From assembly GCA_000621425.1 (NCBI GenBank), contig KK211275.1, forward strand, positions 100,358 through 164,357: DNA of 64,000 bases. Reading direction: 5' to 3'. The stretch comes from Lachnospiraceae bacterium AB2028 (lineage in GTDB: Bacteria > Bacillota > Clostridia > Lachnospirales > Lachnospiraceae). Shown piece by piece: positions 9,503 through 19,240 of the stretch. Numbering within the stretch: position 1 is the first letter of the stretch; every line of letters begins with the position of its first letter. A program made the position numbers and the translations under genes. The notes beneath the pieces were generated by a model. It saw only the letters and a list, made by a program, of their open reading frames with translations, did not search any database and was not told the DNA's origin.

Positions 9503-10081
9503 ATGGAACAAGGTCACGAGATATTCCATCAGGATGAACTGGAAAATATGCGTACAGAGCGGCTGGAAAGGGTGGAGATAGCTAAGGGGACTATAATCAC
9601 ATATTGCCACGATAAGATAAAAGTTCCAAATGGTCATATATGCGAGTATGATTTCATAAAGCATCAGGGAGCAGCTGCGATTCTTCCTGTGCTGGATGAT
9701 GGGCGACTTCTGCTTGTAAGACAGTATAGGAACGCACTGGACCGGTTTACTCTGGAAATCCCCGCAGGAGGACTTGATGGTCCGGATGAGCCTACGATGG
9801 ACGCTGCAGTCAGGGAGCTAGAGGAGGAGACCGGATACACCTCGGATAAGGTATCCTTTCTCATTTCGACCTATCCCACAGTGGCTTACGGAAATGAGAA
9901 GATAGATATTTATCTGGCAGAAGAGTTAAAAAAAGGCGAAAGAAGGCTTGATGAAGATGAATTTATCAATGTGGAAGCCTGGAGTATGGAGGATATTTCG
10001 GAGTTGATCTTCGCGGGAAAACTTCAGGATTCCAAAACTATAGCGGCGGTAATGGCATATAGTTACAAAAAAAGAACCTGA
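9503..10081 (+). CDS. NUDIX hydrolase, ADP-ribose pyrophosphatase type
   Basis: It hydrolyses nucleoside diphosphates linked to another moiety, most likely ADP-ribose to AMP and ribose-5-phosphate. The 192 residues cover the whole family fold. The Nudix box starts at the AGGLDG Gly near residue 90 and ends in RELEEETGY near 105-113, which supplies the metal-binding glutamates. The preceding VRQYRNAL segment is typical of the NudF/ADPRase group. AGAGAGG supports the ATG. NUDIX-XerD proximity resembles the nudF-ripX region of Bacillus subtilis. Confidence 0.88.
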   Translation: MEQGHEIFHQDELENMRTERLERVEIAKGTIITYCHDKIKVPNGHICEYDFIKHQGAAAILPVLDDGRLLLVRQYRNALDRFTLEIPAGGLDGPDEPTMDAAVRELEEETGYTSDKVSFLISTYPTVAYGNEKIDIYLAEELKKGERRLDEDEFINVEAWSMEDISELIFAGKLQDSKTIAAVMAYSYKKRT

Positions 10082-10379
10082 GCACACTTGAAATTTGTGA
10101 AAAATGCCAAAGAAGGGGTGAAAAAACTGCTTTTTTGACCTTTTTGGTCAAAGGAAAATTTAATTTTTTTCAATATGTGGTGTACATAAAAATATTATTT
10201 CCGAGATATTGTGTTAACCGAAAAAATGCCTTTTTTTTGCTTAAAAAACCCTTGAAAAACGGTTTGATTTTGGAAAAAATCGTCTTTATAATGAACCATG
10301 AACGAAAAAATAATGCTTGAAAAATAAAGCCTAAACGGGTTTACGAAAAGAGCAAAAAAAGACAGGACGGTAACATAAG
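10082..10379. other. AT-rich spacer between the NUDIX gene and xerD
   Basis: About 300 bp without a credible gene. It holds a short hairpin (TTTGACC, T5 loop, GGTCAAA at 10134-10152) and the xerD promoter at 10264-10292. A 61-codon open frame here has Phe/Lys-rich content and no ribosome binding site, so I do not call it. Confidence 0.6.
10264..10292 (+). promoter_or_regulatory. Sigma-A promoter of xerD
   Basis: TTGATT (10264-10269), 17 bp spacer, perfect TATAAT (10287-10292). It lies 87 bp before the xerD ATG, in a very A/T-rich upstream region that could serve as an UP element. Confidence 0.65.
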
Positions 10380-11270
10380 ATGACAGTAGAAAGTATTTTG
10401 GATGAGTTCATAAGCTACATGGGGGAAGTAAAGAAGACCTCCAGCAACACAGAAATGTCGTACAAGAGAGATCTGCATAAGTTCAGTGCATATCTTTCCG
10501 CTCATGGCATTGATGATGTTACTGATGTAACGCTTACGACACTTCAGGGTTATGTGCTTGATATGGAAAAGAACCACTTTGCGGCTGCAACTGTTTCAAG
10601 GAACATTGCTTCCATTAAAGCATTCTACCATTTCCTTTTCCGTAATCATTATATTCAGGATGATCCTTCAGACGGACTGAAGGCACCTCATATTGAAAAG
10701 AAGATACCGGAAATACTTACTACAGATGAGGTAAACCGTCTTCTTGACCAGCCCAGAGGCAGTGCCCCCAAGGACCTTAGGGACAGAGCTATGCTGGAGC
10801 TTCTTTATGCTACCGGCATCAGGGTTTCCGAGCTGATTAATCTCAAGGTTACAGACGTAAACCTTCAGGTATGTTATATAATGTGCAGGGATGCAAGAAA
10901 GGAAAGGGTAATACCTTTCGGCGCTCCCGCAAAGCGTGCACTTACGGATTATCTTAAGAATGCAAGGCCTGTAATGGTGGCTGATCAGGATTGTGATGTA
11001 CTGTTCACTAACTGCTCGGGACAGCCTATGAGCCGTCAGGGATTCTGGAAACTTGTGAAGTATTACGCAAAGAAGGCCGGCATTACATCTGACATAACAC
11101 CGCATACACTGCGTCATTCATTTGCTGCGCATCTTGTTGAAAACGGTGCAGATCTTCGCAGCGTACAGGAAATGCTTGGACATTCGGATATATCTACCAC
11201 ACAGGTATATGCAAATATGTCCCAGAACAAGCTCAGGGAGGTTTATGCCAAGAATTTTCCCAGGGGATGA
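10380..11270 (+). CDS. xerD: Tyrosine recombinase XerD
   Basis: Site-specific recombinase that, with XerC, resolves chromosome dimers at dif. The 296 residues have an N-terminal SAM-like core-binding domain (1-90) and the catalytic domain (105-290). Catalytic residues are visible: Arg in ATGIRVSEL near 148, Lys near 172, HTLRH near 242-246, the second His in MLGHSD near 265, and the Tyr nucleophile in TTQVYANMS near 277. Length and the family C-terminus ending near LREVY fit XerD better than phage integrases. XerC or a one-gene Xer system remains possible. Confidence 0.88.
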   Translation: MTVESILDEFISYMGEVKKTSSNTEMSYKRDLHKFSAYLSAHGIDDVTDVTLTTLQGYVLDMEKNHFAAATVSRNIASIKAFYHFLFRNHYIQDDPSDGLKAPHIEKKIPEILTTDEVNRLLDQPRGSAPKDLRDRAMLELLYATGIRVSELINLKVTDVNLQVCYIMCRDARKERVIPFGAPAKRALTDYLKNARPVMVADQDCDVLFTNCSGQPMSRQGFWKLVKYYAKKAGITSDITPHTLRHSFAAHLVENGADLRSVQEMLGHSDISTTQVYANMSQNKLREVYAKNFPRG

Positions 11271-11295
11271 TTGGGATTGCTGAATATTAATAACT

Positions 11296-11321
11296 AAAGG
11301 CGGTGTACCCCGCCTTTTTTT
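11296..11321 (+). terminator. Intrinsic terminator after xerD
   Basis: Stem AAAGGCGG (11296-11303), loop TGTACC, CCGCCTTT (11310-11317), with a T-run to 11321. Classic form. Confidence 0.88.
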
Positions 11322-11412
11322 GTAGAAAGATGTACTCATATTTTGATATAATATAATAGTTTACGGTGGGTTTTAATAGCCATATTTTGTAAAAAAAAAG
11401 AGGGACAGCTCT

Positions 11413-11679
11413 ATGAAACACACTATTTCGCTTGCTAAGATGTACAATCCGGATGATTTTTATGACCAGTTGGAAAAATATGTTGAAATACCGCCTTATT
11501 TCGATAGAAATCTGGATGGACTACGTGATGTGTTTAAAATGATAAATGAACATACGGAGATATTATTTACGGATACTGCAGAGGCGGAAGTGATGATGAG
11601 CAAGTATATGAAGAATCTAAGGAAAACATGTGCGGTAGCTTGCGCGGAAAATGATAAGTTGAGCATAGGTTTTGAGTAA
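11413..11679 (+). CDS. Barstar-like ribonuclease inhibitor
   Basis: 88 residues. PPYFDRNLDGLRDVF at about 27-41 matches the barstar consensus in which a Tyr-(Gly/Asp)-x-Asn-Leu-Asp-x-Leu-x-Asp stretch forms the barnase-binding helix. The length also fits barstar (about 90 residues). Barstar blocks the active site of a secreted or toxin RNase in the cytoplasm. No barnase-like gene is in the window, so this is an orphan immunity-type gene or a host regulator. GAGGGA supports the start. It lies just before an AT-rich membrane gene. Confidence 0.75.
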   Translation: MKHTISLAKMYNPDDFYDQLEKYVEIPPYFDRNLDGLRDVFKMINEHTEILFTDTAEAEVMMSKYMKNLRKTCAVACAENDKLSIGFE

Positions 11680-11739
11680 CGACACAACAATAATATGCAA
11701 AGAAGCGAGAAATATTTTGCTTGTTTGGAGGCTGCATTT

Positions 11740-13350
11740 TTGAACAAGTTAGTGGGTACTATGTTGTATAGTGTTGATTTTAAGAGAAAAATTGTTTTCT
11801 CTTTGTTTTTATCTTTATTTTTGTCAGTGTTTTCCGTTTTAGGGTTCCAGCTCGAAGATAAACATATTCTTACATTTTGTTTTTCTGCTATTATTATATT
11901 TTGCAGTTATTATGTATTATATTTAATTCTTGTCTATTTTTTGTTCTGTATATTTGATCGTTATTCGGCTAAAGAGAAAGCTATAGGAATTAAAGAGTGG
12001 TATTTGATTTTGATTTCTTTTGTGATTTTTTTTGGGGGGTATTTTATCATCCTTTTGGGAGTTTTTCCGGGGATTTTTGCATTTGATTCACAAACACAAT
12101 TTTTAATGTATGAGAATAAGATGATTTCTGCGCATCATCCCGTATTACATACTTTGATTATGGGATATATCATTGATGGTTATTCAATTAGGAATAACTA
12201 TAATTTGGGAGCATTCTTCTATTCTTTGTTTCAAATAGTGGTGATGTCTTTGGGGTTTTCGGTGGTTTCTTTTTATGTATATAAAAAAACTAAGAATTAT
12301 ATAATATGGATTATTTCCGTCATTTTTTATGTTTTTTTTCCACCAATACAGCTTCAAGTATTATCCGCAACTAAAGACAGTATCTTTTTAGCGTTCATGC
12401 TGGTTACTATGGTTCTATCATTAGTAATGATAGAGTATAGTAAATTGTTCTATTCAAAAAAATATTTGCCTTTTTTTTGGATTATATCATTTGTTTTAAT
12501 GACGATATTTAGAAATAATTGTATTTATGCAATTATTTTTCTTCTTGTAGGTTTAATATTGGCAGAAAAAGAGCATAAAAAAGAGAAGTTGATTATTTTT
12601 ACGGTATCAGTCCTTGTAATACTATCGTATAATTCCATTTTTGTTCCTTTGGTTACATATAAAGGTGTTGATGATAGAGAAAAACTATCTGTCCCGGTTC
12701 AACAGCTGAATAGAATATATAATTCTTCAAATGCTAATATTAGTGAAGATGAAAGGATAATAATTGAAAATGTTCTTGGAGAGGGTATAAATCATTACTG
12801 TCCTAAAATCTCGGATTATTCTAAGAAGTATATGAATATTGATTATTGTAATGAAAATAAAAAAGATGTTGTTAAAACTTATTTTAGCGTTATTATGAAG
12901 AATCCTAAAATTGCAGTGGAATCTTTTCTTGATAATACATATGGTTTTTGGTATCCGTATGCAACACTTGCTTTATATCCGGACGGACAGGAAGGTTATT
13001 GGCCTGTCAAATGCTGGGAACCATGGCATTTCGATTCGAAAATCCCTCTCGTGCTTGAATATTATAAGATATTTGAAGATTCGGATTATCTTATGCATAA
13101 CCCTATTTATAAGACTTTTTTTAATCCAGGGTCCTATTTTTACTTGTTCCTGATTATGTTTGGTTATTCATTGTATAAAAAAAATAGAGCTTATAATGTT
13201 ATTTATTTTTTTACGTTTATGCTGTTTGCCACATACTTATTGGGGCCTGTTGCTTTAGTCAGGTATGCTATTTATTTTTACGCTTTTGTACCACTATATT
13301 TCACGATGATAGAAAACAATCAGTTTAGAATGAAAGAGGTAAACACATGA
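11740..13350 (+). CDS. Polytopic membrane protein, DUF6020-like
   Basis: About 536 residues with ten or more helices. The segment [20 protein letters not shown] followed by [12 protein letters not shown] (near residues 120-150) resembles what I remember of DUF6020 proteins (PG-x-x-x-x-D, Q, HHP-x-x-HT). These are GT-C-like in topology, with unknown function. I prefer the TTG at 11740 because GGAGG lies 8 nt upstream (11727-11731). An ATG at 11695 is in frame but has no ribosome binding site. Markedly AT-rich. Its stop overlaps the lepA start (ATGA), so it has been inserted directly in front of lepA. Confidence 0.6.
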   Translation: MNKLVGTMLYSVDFKRKIVFSLFLSLFLSVFSVLGFQLEDKHILTFCFSAIIIFCSYYVLYLILVYFLFCIFDRYSAKEKAIGIKEWYLILISFVIFFGGYFIILLGVFPGIFAFDSQTQFLMYENKMISAHHPVLHTLIMGYIIDGYSIRNNYNLGAFFYSLFQIVVMSLGFSVVSFYVYKKTKNYIIWIISVIFYVFFPPIQLQVLSATKDSIFLAFMLVTMVLSLVMIEYSKLFYSKKYLPFFWIISFVLMTIFRNNCIYAIIFLLVGLILAEKEHKKEKLIIFTVSVLVILSYNSIFVPLVTYKGVDDREKLSVPVQQLNRIYNSSNANISEDERIIIENVLGEGINHYCPKISDYSKKYMNIDYCNENKKDVVKTYFSVIMKNPKIAVESFLDNTYGFWYPYATLALYPDGQEGYWPVKCWEPWHFDSKIPLVLEYYKIFEDSDYLMHNPIYKTFFNPGSYFYLFLIMFGYSLYKKNRAYNVIYFFTFMLFATYLLGPVALVRYAIYFYAFVPLYFTMIENNQFRMKEVNT

Positions 13351-15161
13351 CAGATCAGTCACATATAAGAAATTTTTGCATAATAGCACATATTGATCAC
13401 GGCAAGTCCACACTGGCTGACCGTATCATAGAGAAGACCGGGCTCCTTACAGAGCGCGAGATGCAGGATCAGGTCCTTGACAATATGGACCTGGAGCGTG
13501 AGCGTGGTATAACCATCAAGGCTCAGGCTGTGCGTACTGTTTATAAGGCTAAAAACGGTGAGGAATACATTCTGAACCTTATAGATACCCCGGGACATGT
13601 GGATTTTAACTACGAAGTGAGCCGTGCTCTGGCAGCCTGTGACGGTGCTGTGCTTGTGGTGGATGCGGCCCAGGGAATAGAAGCCCAGACGCTTGCAAAT
13701 GTCTATATGGCACTTGAACATGACCTGGAGGTCTTTCCTGTGATCAACAAGATCGACCTACCCAGTGCGGAACCTGAACGAGTGAAGCAGGAAATAGAGG
13801 ATGTAATAGGTTTGGAAGCTATGGATGCTCCTGAGATATCAGCTAAGTCAGGTCTTAATGTAGAGGATGTACTGGAAGCTATCGTAGAAAAGATTCCAGC
13901 ACCCCAGGGCGAGGCTTCGAAACCGCTGCAGGCGCTTATATTTGATTCAGTATATGATTCCTACAAGGGAGTCATAGTATTTATGCGCGTTTTTGAGGGC
14001 AGTATAAGAAAAGGCAGTAAAGTAAAGATGATGGCTACCGGAGCAACGGCAGAAGTAGTGGAAGTGGGAACTTTCGGTGCAGGTCGCTTTATCCCTTGCG
14101 ATGAGCTTTCTGCAGGAATGGTTGGATATCTTACAGCCTCAATAAAGAATGTCAGGGATACTGCAGTGGGTGATACCGTGACGGAAGCGGATAATCCCTG
14201 TGAAAAACCCCTGCCCGGATATAAGAAGGCGCAGTCAATGGTTTATTGCGGTCTGTATCCTGCGGATGGCGCCAAGTATCAGGAACTTAAGGATGCTTTG
14301 GAAAAGCTGCAGCTTAATGATGCTGCGCTTAACTATGAGCCGGAGACTTCCGTTGCTTTGGGCTTTGGTTTCAGATGCGGATTCTTAGGTCTGCTTCATC
14401 TTGATGTTATTCAGGAGAGACTTGAGCGTGAGTATGACCTGGATTTAGTTACTACTGCACCCGGTGTTATATATAAGGTTTATAAGACAAACGGCGAAAT
14501 GATAGAGCTGACCAATCCTTCCAATCTGCCTGATCCGTCAGAAATCGACCACATGGAGGAACCTATCGTAAAAGCTGAGATAATCGTTACCAAGGATTTT
14601 ATCGGTTCCATAATGGAGCTTTGTCAGGAACGGCGTGGCGTATATCAGTCAATTGAATATATCGAGGCTGACCGAGCTGTACTTAAGTATGACCTGCCCT
14701 TAAATGAGATCATTTATGATTTCTTTGATGCTTTGAAGAGCCGTTCGAGAGGGTATGCATCCTTCGATTACGAGCTGAAAGGGTATGAGAATTCCAAGCT
14801 TGTGAAACTGGATATCCTGATAAACAGGGAGGAAGTCGATGCACTGTCCTTCATAGTCCATGCGGATTCTGCGTATGAACGGGGCAGGCGTATGTGCGAG
14901 AGACTTAAGGATGAGATACCCAGGCATCTTTTTGAGATTCCTATACAGGCGGCGGTAGGCGGAAAAATAATAGCCAGAGAGACCGTGAAGGCCATGCGTA
15001 AGGATGTATTGGCCAAGTGCTACGGCGGTGATATTACCCGAAAGAAAAAACTCCTTGAAAAGCAGAAGGAAGGCAAGAAGCGCATGAGGCAGATTGGCAA
15101 TGTGGAGATTCCACAGAGTGCATTTATGAGTGTGTTGAAGCTGGATGAGGATAAGAAGTAA
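13347..15161 (+). CDS. lepA: Elongation factor 4 (LepA), translational GTPase
   Basis: LepA back-translocates or remodels ribosomes under stress and assists 30S biogenesis. The 604 residues show the full domain set: G1 AHIDHGKST near 15, G2 with RGITIK near 52, G3 DTPGHVDF near 78, G4 NKID near 132, then domain II, domain III and the LepA-specific C-terminal domain ending in [15 protein letters not shown] near 585. The ATG overlaps the preceding stop by one base, with AGAGG 9 nt upstream. Translation may thus be coupled to the membrane protein before it. Confidence 0.97.
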   Translation: MTDQSHIRNFCIIAHIDHGKSTLADRIIEKTGLLTEREMQDQVLDNMDLERERGITIKAQAVRTVYKAKNGEEYILNLIDTPGHVDFNYEVSRALAACDGAVLVVDAAQGIEAQTLANVYMALEHDLEVFPVINKIDLPSAEPERVKQEIEDVIGLEAMDAPEISAKSGLNVEDVLEAIVEKIPAPQGEASKPLQALIFDSVYDSYKGVIVFMRVFEGSIRKGSKVKMMATGATAEVVEVGTFGAGRFIPCDELSAGMVGYLTASIKNVRDTAVGDTVTEADNPCEKPLPGYKKAQSMVYCGLYPADGAKYQELKDALEKLQLNDAALNYEPETSVALGFGFRCGFLGLLHLDVIQERLEREYDLDLVTTAPGVIYKVYKTNGEMIELTNPSNLPDPSEIDHMEEPIVKAEIIVTKDFIGSIMELCQERRGVYQSIEYIEADRAVLKYDLPLNEIIYDFFDALKSRSRGYASFDYELKGYENSKLVKLDILINREEVDALSFIVHADSAYERGRRMCERLKDEIPRHLFEIPIQAAVGGKIIARETVKAMRKDVLAKCYGGDITRKKKLLEKQKEGKKRMRQIGNVEIPQSAFMSVLKLDEDKK

Positions 15162-15215
15162 TAATGCTGAAAGCTGAGATTAATGATGATTTTTGCATTG
15201 ATAGGTAAAAGATTA

Positions 15216-17480
15216 ATGGAAGAAAAAAAGAATATGATAAATGAATGTCTGAAAAAGTATATGCGGCCTGCAATTGTGATAGTTGTTATTGCACTGGCTC
15301 TTGAAATTTTTGTGTTTAATTTTCGTTCCGTTCAATCGTTGTTCTATAGGGAAACAGTTGTTCCGGTAGATGGATACAGAATGACAGGAATGAAATACTT
15401 CGGGGACGGAGTGTATAAAATGGTATCAGATGATGTGGTAGGTATAGCTTTGTTGGCTGATGGACAGACACAGAGTGAACTAGAATATGGAACCGGTGTG
15501 GGTATAGATGGTGAGGGAAATGCTGTATCAGCTTTGTACCTGACAGATCTTGATGGAGTGATTGAAGATGGCGTAATACATAGCATAAAATTGGATGTAG
15601 AAACCCCGGCTGCCATTGATTTGCCCTTTAAAGAATCGGGTGTACTTTTTGTAAAAACCCATATAAAGGATGCTGGAAATGCGTATCTTGAGACTTTGGA
15701 TAAACATCCGGTGCTGCAGAATATCGAAGGGTCTAAATACATATATATGCAGCCGGCGGGGAAAGTGAGTGACATTGTTTTGGAATTTTCTGCATCAAAT
15801 GGTGGTGTATTAATAATAAAGGGGATTACCTTAAATGCTCACAGACCACTCATGTTTTCTTTTTATAGGTTCCTGTTATTGCTGGTGGTTGGTGTGGCTG
15901 CCTATTCGTTGCGTCCGGCATCAGTTTTGTGGCGTAAGGATAGTTTAGAGAAGGCTGCCTGGAAGAAGTATGTTGTTATGGGGCTTTGCATACTGTATAT
16001 TCTGCCGGCTTGGATTCTTATCCGTGATAATGTGTATCTGACAAATTATGTGGAGTTTAACCCATATCAGGATCTTGCAGAGGCGCTCGCGGAGGGGCAT
16101 TGCTACATAGATGAAGAACCGGATCAGGCTCTGGTATCGTTGTCAAATCCCTATGATGATTCACTAAGAACGGCAAATGGCATAGAAACAAAATGGGATT
16201 ATGCTTATTTTGACGGAAAGTACTATGTTTATTTTGGAATAGTTCCCTGCATTATTTTTTACTTGCCACTTTACATCCTTGTGGGAACAAGAATGCCTAA
16301 TTCATTGCCTGTTCTTGGAGCGGCAGTTCTTTTGTTTTGGGGAATTTATATGCTAATAAGGGCAATGGCGGCGGCGTATTATCCTAAACTAAAATATGCC
16401 GCACATCTGATTCTTACAATGGTTATATATATGGGTTGCCAGATGCCATTCTTTCTGAATCAGCCTGATGGCTATGCGGTACCTGTGGCCTGTGCCGAAG
16501 CCATGCTGGTATGGGGACTTTATTTTTGGATATCATCACTTAAGGCAGAAGGGTGGCGAATGTATGGCAGGGTGGCACTGGGATCTTTTCTTATTGCACT
16601 TATTGCCGGAACCAGACCGAATATGGAGATTTATGCACTGATGAGCGTGCCTGTGTTTATGTGGTTTGTCAAAGTTAATTTAAAGCTGGGGAGAGGGGGA
16701 AATCCAATTGTTGCTTCTGAACCGACAACGAATAATATAAAGTCAAATATTACAGGATTTGCAGCTGCGTTTGTTTTGCCGTTTATACCGGTTGCTGCCG
16801 GCCTCATGTATTATAATGCTGTACGTTTTGGATCGGTATTTGATTTTGGTAATAATTACAATCTTACGGTTTCGGATATGTCGCTGAATCCCTTTTCATT
16901 GGATAAGTTATTTATAGGTATATATGAGTATCTGTTGAAACTCCCTGAACTTAAATATAGGTTTCCTTTTATGTCTATACCTGGGGACGGGACAGAAACA
17001 AATGCATTTGGCCATTGTTTTGTACATATGGAATATATTTTTGCCGGACTTCTTCCTGTTAATGTATTGCTTTGGTCGATACCGGTTCTGCTAAAAAAGA
17101 AAGGTGAAAAGGAGGGGAGAGACTGGAAGCTTATGTCTCTTAGGTATTTGGGGCTACTGGCGGTGGTTCTTGCATTTTTCCTTGTGTTTTTTGACAGCGA
17201 GAGCGCGGGTATAGTATATAGGTATGAGGCGGATTTTTCGCTTGCTTTGTTTATAGGCGCGACGGCGGCTGTGATGCTTGTTATGGCTAAATTTGATAGG
17301 CTTAGTGATGAAGCTCGTTGGATTGGTGAAAGGGCAATGAGTGCATTCCTTATAACATCGCTTATTTGGTCACTTGTTTTCCATTTCAATTTCTATTTCC
17401 TCACAGGGCTAAAGTATCCTTTGCTCTGGGGGAATACGGAGCTGTATTATAGGATATTCTATGCCTTTAATTTTATGTGA
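15216..17480 (+). CDS. GT-C-like membrane protein with extracytoplasmic domain, family member D
   Basis: About 754 residues. Shares the architecture of the family at 21950-30161 and 35774-39930: helix 1 ending in EIFVFNFRSVQS (about 30-41), an external domain to about 200, then a multi-helix body. Conserved landmarks: NPYQDLAEALAEG near 282, WDYAYFDGKYYVYFG near 326, an Arg-Pro motif near 463, RFGSVFDFG near 535 and the terminal NTELYYRIFYA. The loop position and Asp residues suggest a lipid-linked sugar transferase, which is inference. ATG 15216 is chosen because TAGG lies 8-11 nt upstream and the N-terminus matches the paralogues. ATG 15183 is an alternative. Confidence 0.6.
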   Translation: MEEKKNMINECLKKYMRPAIVIVVIALALEIFVFNFRSVQSLFYRETVVPVDGYRMTGMKYFGDGVYKMVSDDVVGIALLADGQTQSELEYGTGVGIDGEGNAVSALYLTDLDGVIEDGVIHSIKLDVETPAAIDLPFKESGVLFVKTHIKDAGNAYLETLDKHPVLQNIEGSKYIYMQPAGKVSDIVLEFSASNGGVLIIKGITLNAHRPLMFSFYRFLLLLVVGVAAYSLRPASVLWRKDSLEKAAWKKYVVMGLCILYILPAWILIRDNVYLTNYVEFNPYQDLAEALAEGHCYIDEEPDQALVSLSNPYDDSLRTANGIETKWDYAYFDGKYYVYFGIVPCIIFYLPLYILVGTRMPNSLPVLGAAVLLFWGIYMLIRAMAAAYYPKLKYAAHLILTMVIYMGCQMPFFLNQPDGYAVPVACAEAMLVWGLYFWISSLKAEGWRMYGRVALGSFLIALIAGTRPNMEIYALMSVPVFMWFVKVNLKLGRGGNPIVASEPTTNNIKSNITGFAAAFVLPFIPVAAGLMYYNAVRFGSVFDFGNNYNLTVSDMSLNPFSLDKLFIGIYEYLLKLPELKYRFPFMSIPGDGTETNAFGHCFVHMEYIFAGLLPVNVLLWSIPVLLKKKGEKEGRDWKLMSLRYLGLLAVVLAFFLVFFDSESAGIVYRYEADFSLALFIGATAAVMLVMAKFDRLSDEARWIGERAMSAFLITSLIWSLVFHFNFYFLTGLKYPLLWGNTELYYRIFYAFNFM

Positions 17481-17530
17481 TTCAAAGGCAAATAACACAT
17501 AAAGTGTAGGAAACGATAAATGGGGGAGAT

Positions 17531-19240
17531 ATGTCTTTTTTTTACCAAAGGAATTTAAAAACATTTGTGGAAAAACAAAAAGTATTATTGCCTATTTTTA
17601 TATCTGTTGTGGTGTTTTCATTGTTTTTAGCTTTTGGACCATATGTTATGCCGGAAACTTATGATGACAGAATGTTTATGTTGCTTGCTGCTGGGGCATT
17701 TGGTGATACTACTTTTAATCTTATTCCCCCGAATATAATATATGGAGGTTTTCTCCGCTTTTTCTATATCATAATTCCACAAGTGAACTGGTATCTTTTT
17801 TTTCAGTATGCATTCAATCTGTGTGCCATTTCGATGCTGTCTATAGTTTTGACTAACAAATATAGGGATTTATTATGGCGGATAATTACACCGATTATTG
17901 TTGGGGTTTGTTTCGGAGAGAGTTTTTACCTGAACATACAATACACTACAAATAGTTTTTTGTATTTTATTACTGGAGGAATAGTGTGCCTTTCTGTATG
18001 CCTTGCGGAAGACGAAACTAAACACAGAATAGCCTATTGTATAGGGAGTTTTTTTATTACTTTGTCTTTTATGCAACGATGGCATTGTTCCATTTTTTTG
18101 TGCCCGTTTTATTTTATTGTTTTATGTGTGTGTGCAATCAAAAATAAAGTGGACATTTTCAAATTCAAAGGGGTAAAGTGGTTTCTCAGGCTGATTTTAC
18201 CGTTGATTTTGGGTTTGCTTTTGTCTTTAATAAATATTTTTTCTGTTAAATATAATGCAGAATGGGCAGAGTATGAAAAATTTTTTGAAAAAGGCTCAAG
18301 ACTTGTGGATTATATGCCGGCAGTATATCAGCTCCATCCAAATGAGTATTTAGATGCAGGAATAACTGAAATGGATATAGTACTATTTAATAATCTTATT
18401 TCTATGGACACTGAAACTTTTACTACTGATCATTTAGCAGAAATGGTAAGAATAAAATCACAGGATGAAGACTATCGACTCAAATTGAATGGTGATATTA
18501 TTACGGAGATAGTAGGGTGTTTACATGATATGATAAAGCAAATGCCCATACTTTTTTCATTATTATTTCTGTGCACTATATTTATTCTTTTTAAGGGAAA
18601 TAAAATGGAACGCTTAGTGTTTGGAGTTTTATTTATTCTGTTTATTTCTGAAATTTGGTTTATTGTATGTAGGGGGCGGGCTCCTATGCGAATCCTTTTG
18701 GGACCGGCATTGGCGCTAACTGTTTTCACTGTTTGGTTGATAATGGATAAGCTTAGTGAATTGCCTATTTTTGAAGTTTCATGTGTGAAATATGGCAGTC
18801 TATTATTTGCGTGTACCTTAATGTGGGGTACCTTGAACAAAGAGAATGCTAATTGGTGGCAGGGGGAGGAAATCTATGTCATAGATGCACTTAGCAAGGA
18901 TAAAAATCATAAATATGTTATGGATACATGGATTCTTTGCAATGATGGCTTAGGAATAAGGAACCCAATGACAATCACTGCTACAAACTATAGTGGATAT
19001 TTTAATAATATTGTATTAGCGGGGGGATTTATTCCTCGAATGCCCAATGTGACTGATGCGGGATTAAATAATCCTGTTCGTAGTTTGGTTAACAAGGATG
19101 TTTTTTGGGTGACTAAATCACAGTACGGGGATCAGTTGACTGGAGTAATTGATATTTATCTGGAAGAAAAACTTCAAAGAGAGATAGGCGAATATATGGT
19201 TATTGATACCGGCGATATTCAGATTTGGAAATTCTACTAA
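17531..19240 (+). CDS. Polytopic GT-C-like membrane protein
   Basis: 569 residues, about twelve helices, with a short acidic motif ETYDDRMFM near residue 42 after helix 1 and a soluble C-terminal tail of about 120 residues. The Asp pair in the first loop again suggests a GT-C glycosyltransferase, but I recognise no specific family. GGGGGAG directly before the ATG is a strong ribosome binding site. AT-rich. Its 3' end overlaps that of the convergent gene on the other strand by 41 bp (19200-19240), an unusual arrangement. Confidence 0.6.
   Translation: MSFFYQRNLKTFVEKQKVLLPIFISVVVFSLFLAFGPYVMPETYDDRMFMLLAAGAFGDTTFNLIPPNIIYGGFLRFFYIIIPQVNWYLFFQYAFNLCAISMLSIVLTNKYRDLLWRIITPIIVGVCFGESFYLNIQYTTNSFLYFITGGIVCLSVCLAEDETKHRIAYCIGSFFITLSFMQRWHCSIFLCPFYFIVLCVCAIKNKVDIFKFKGVKWFLRLILPLILGLLLSLINIFSVKYNAEWAEYEKFFEKGSRLVDYMPAVYQLHPNEYLDAGITEMDIVLFNNLISMDTETFTTDHLAEMVRIKSQDEDYRLKLNGDIITEIVGCLHDMIKQMPILFSLLFLCTIFILFKGNKMERLVFGVLFILFISEIWFIVCRGRAPMRILLGPALALTVFTVWLIMDKLSELPIFEVSCVKYGSLLFACTLMWGTLNKENANWWQGEEIYVIDALSKDKNHKYVMDTWILCNDGLGIRNPMTITATNYSGYFNNIVLAGGFIPRMPNVTDAGLNNPVRSLVNKDVFWVTKSQYGDQLTGVIDIYLEEKLQREIGEYMVIDTGDIQIWKFY

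Noticed and set aside
10135..10320. A 61-codon open frame before xerD
   Set aside because: Low-complexity Phe/Lys/Asn content, no ribosome binding site, and overlaps the xerD promoter.
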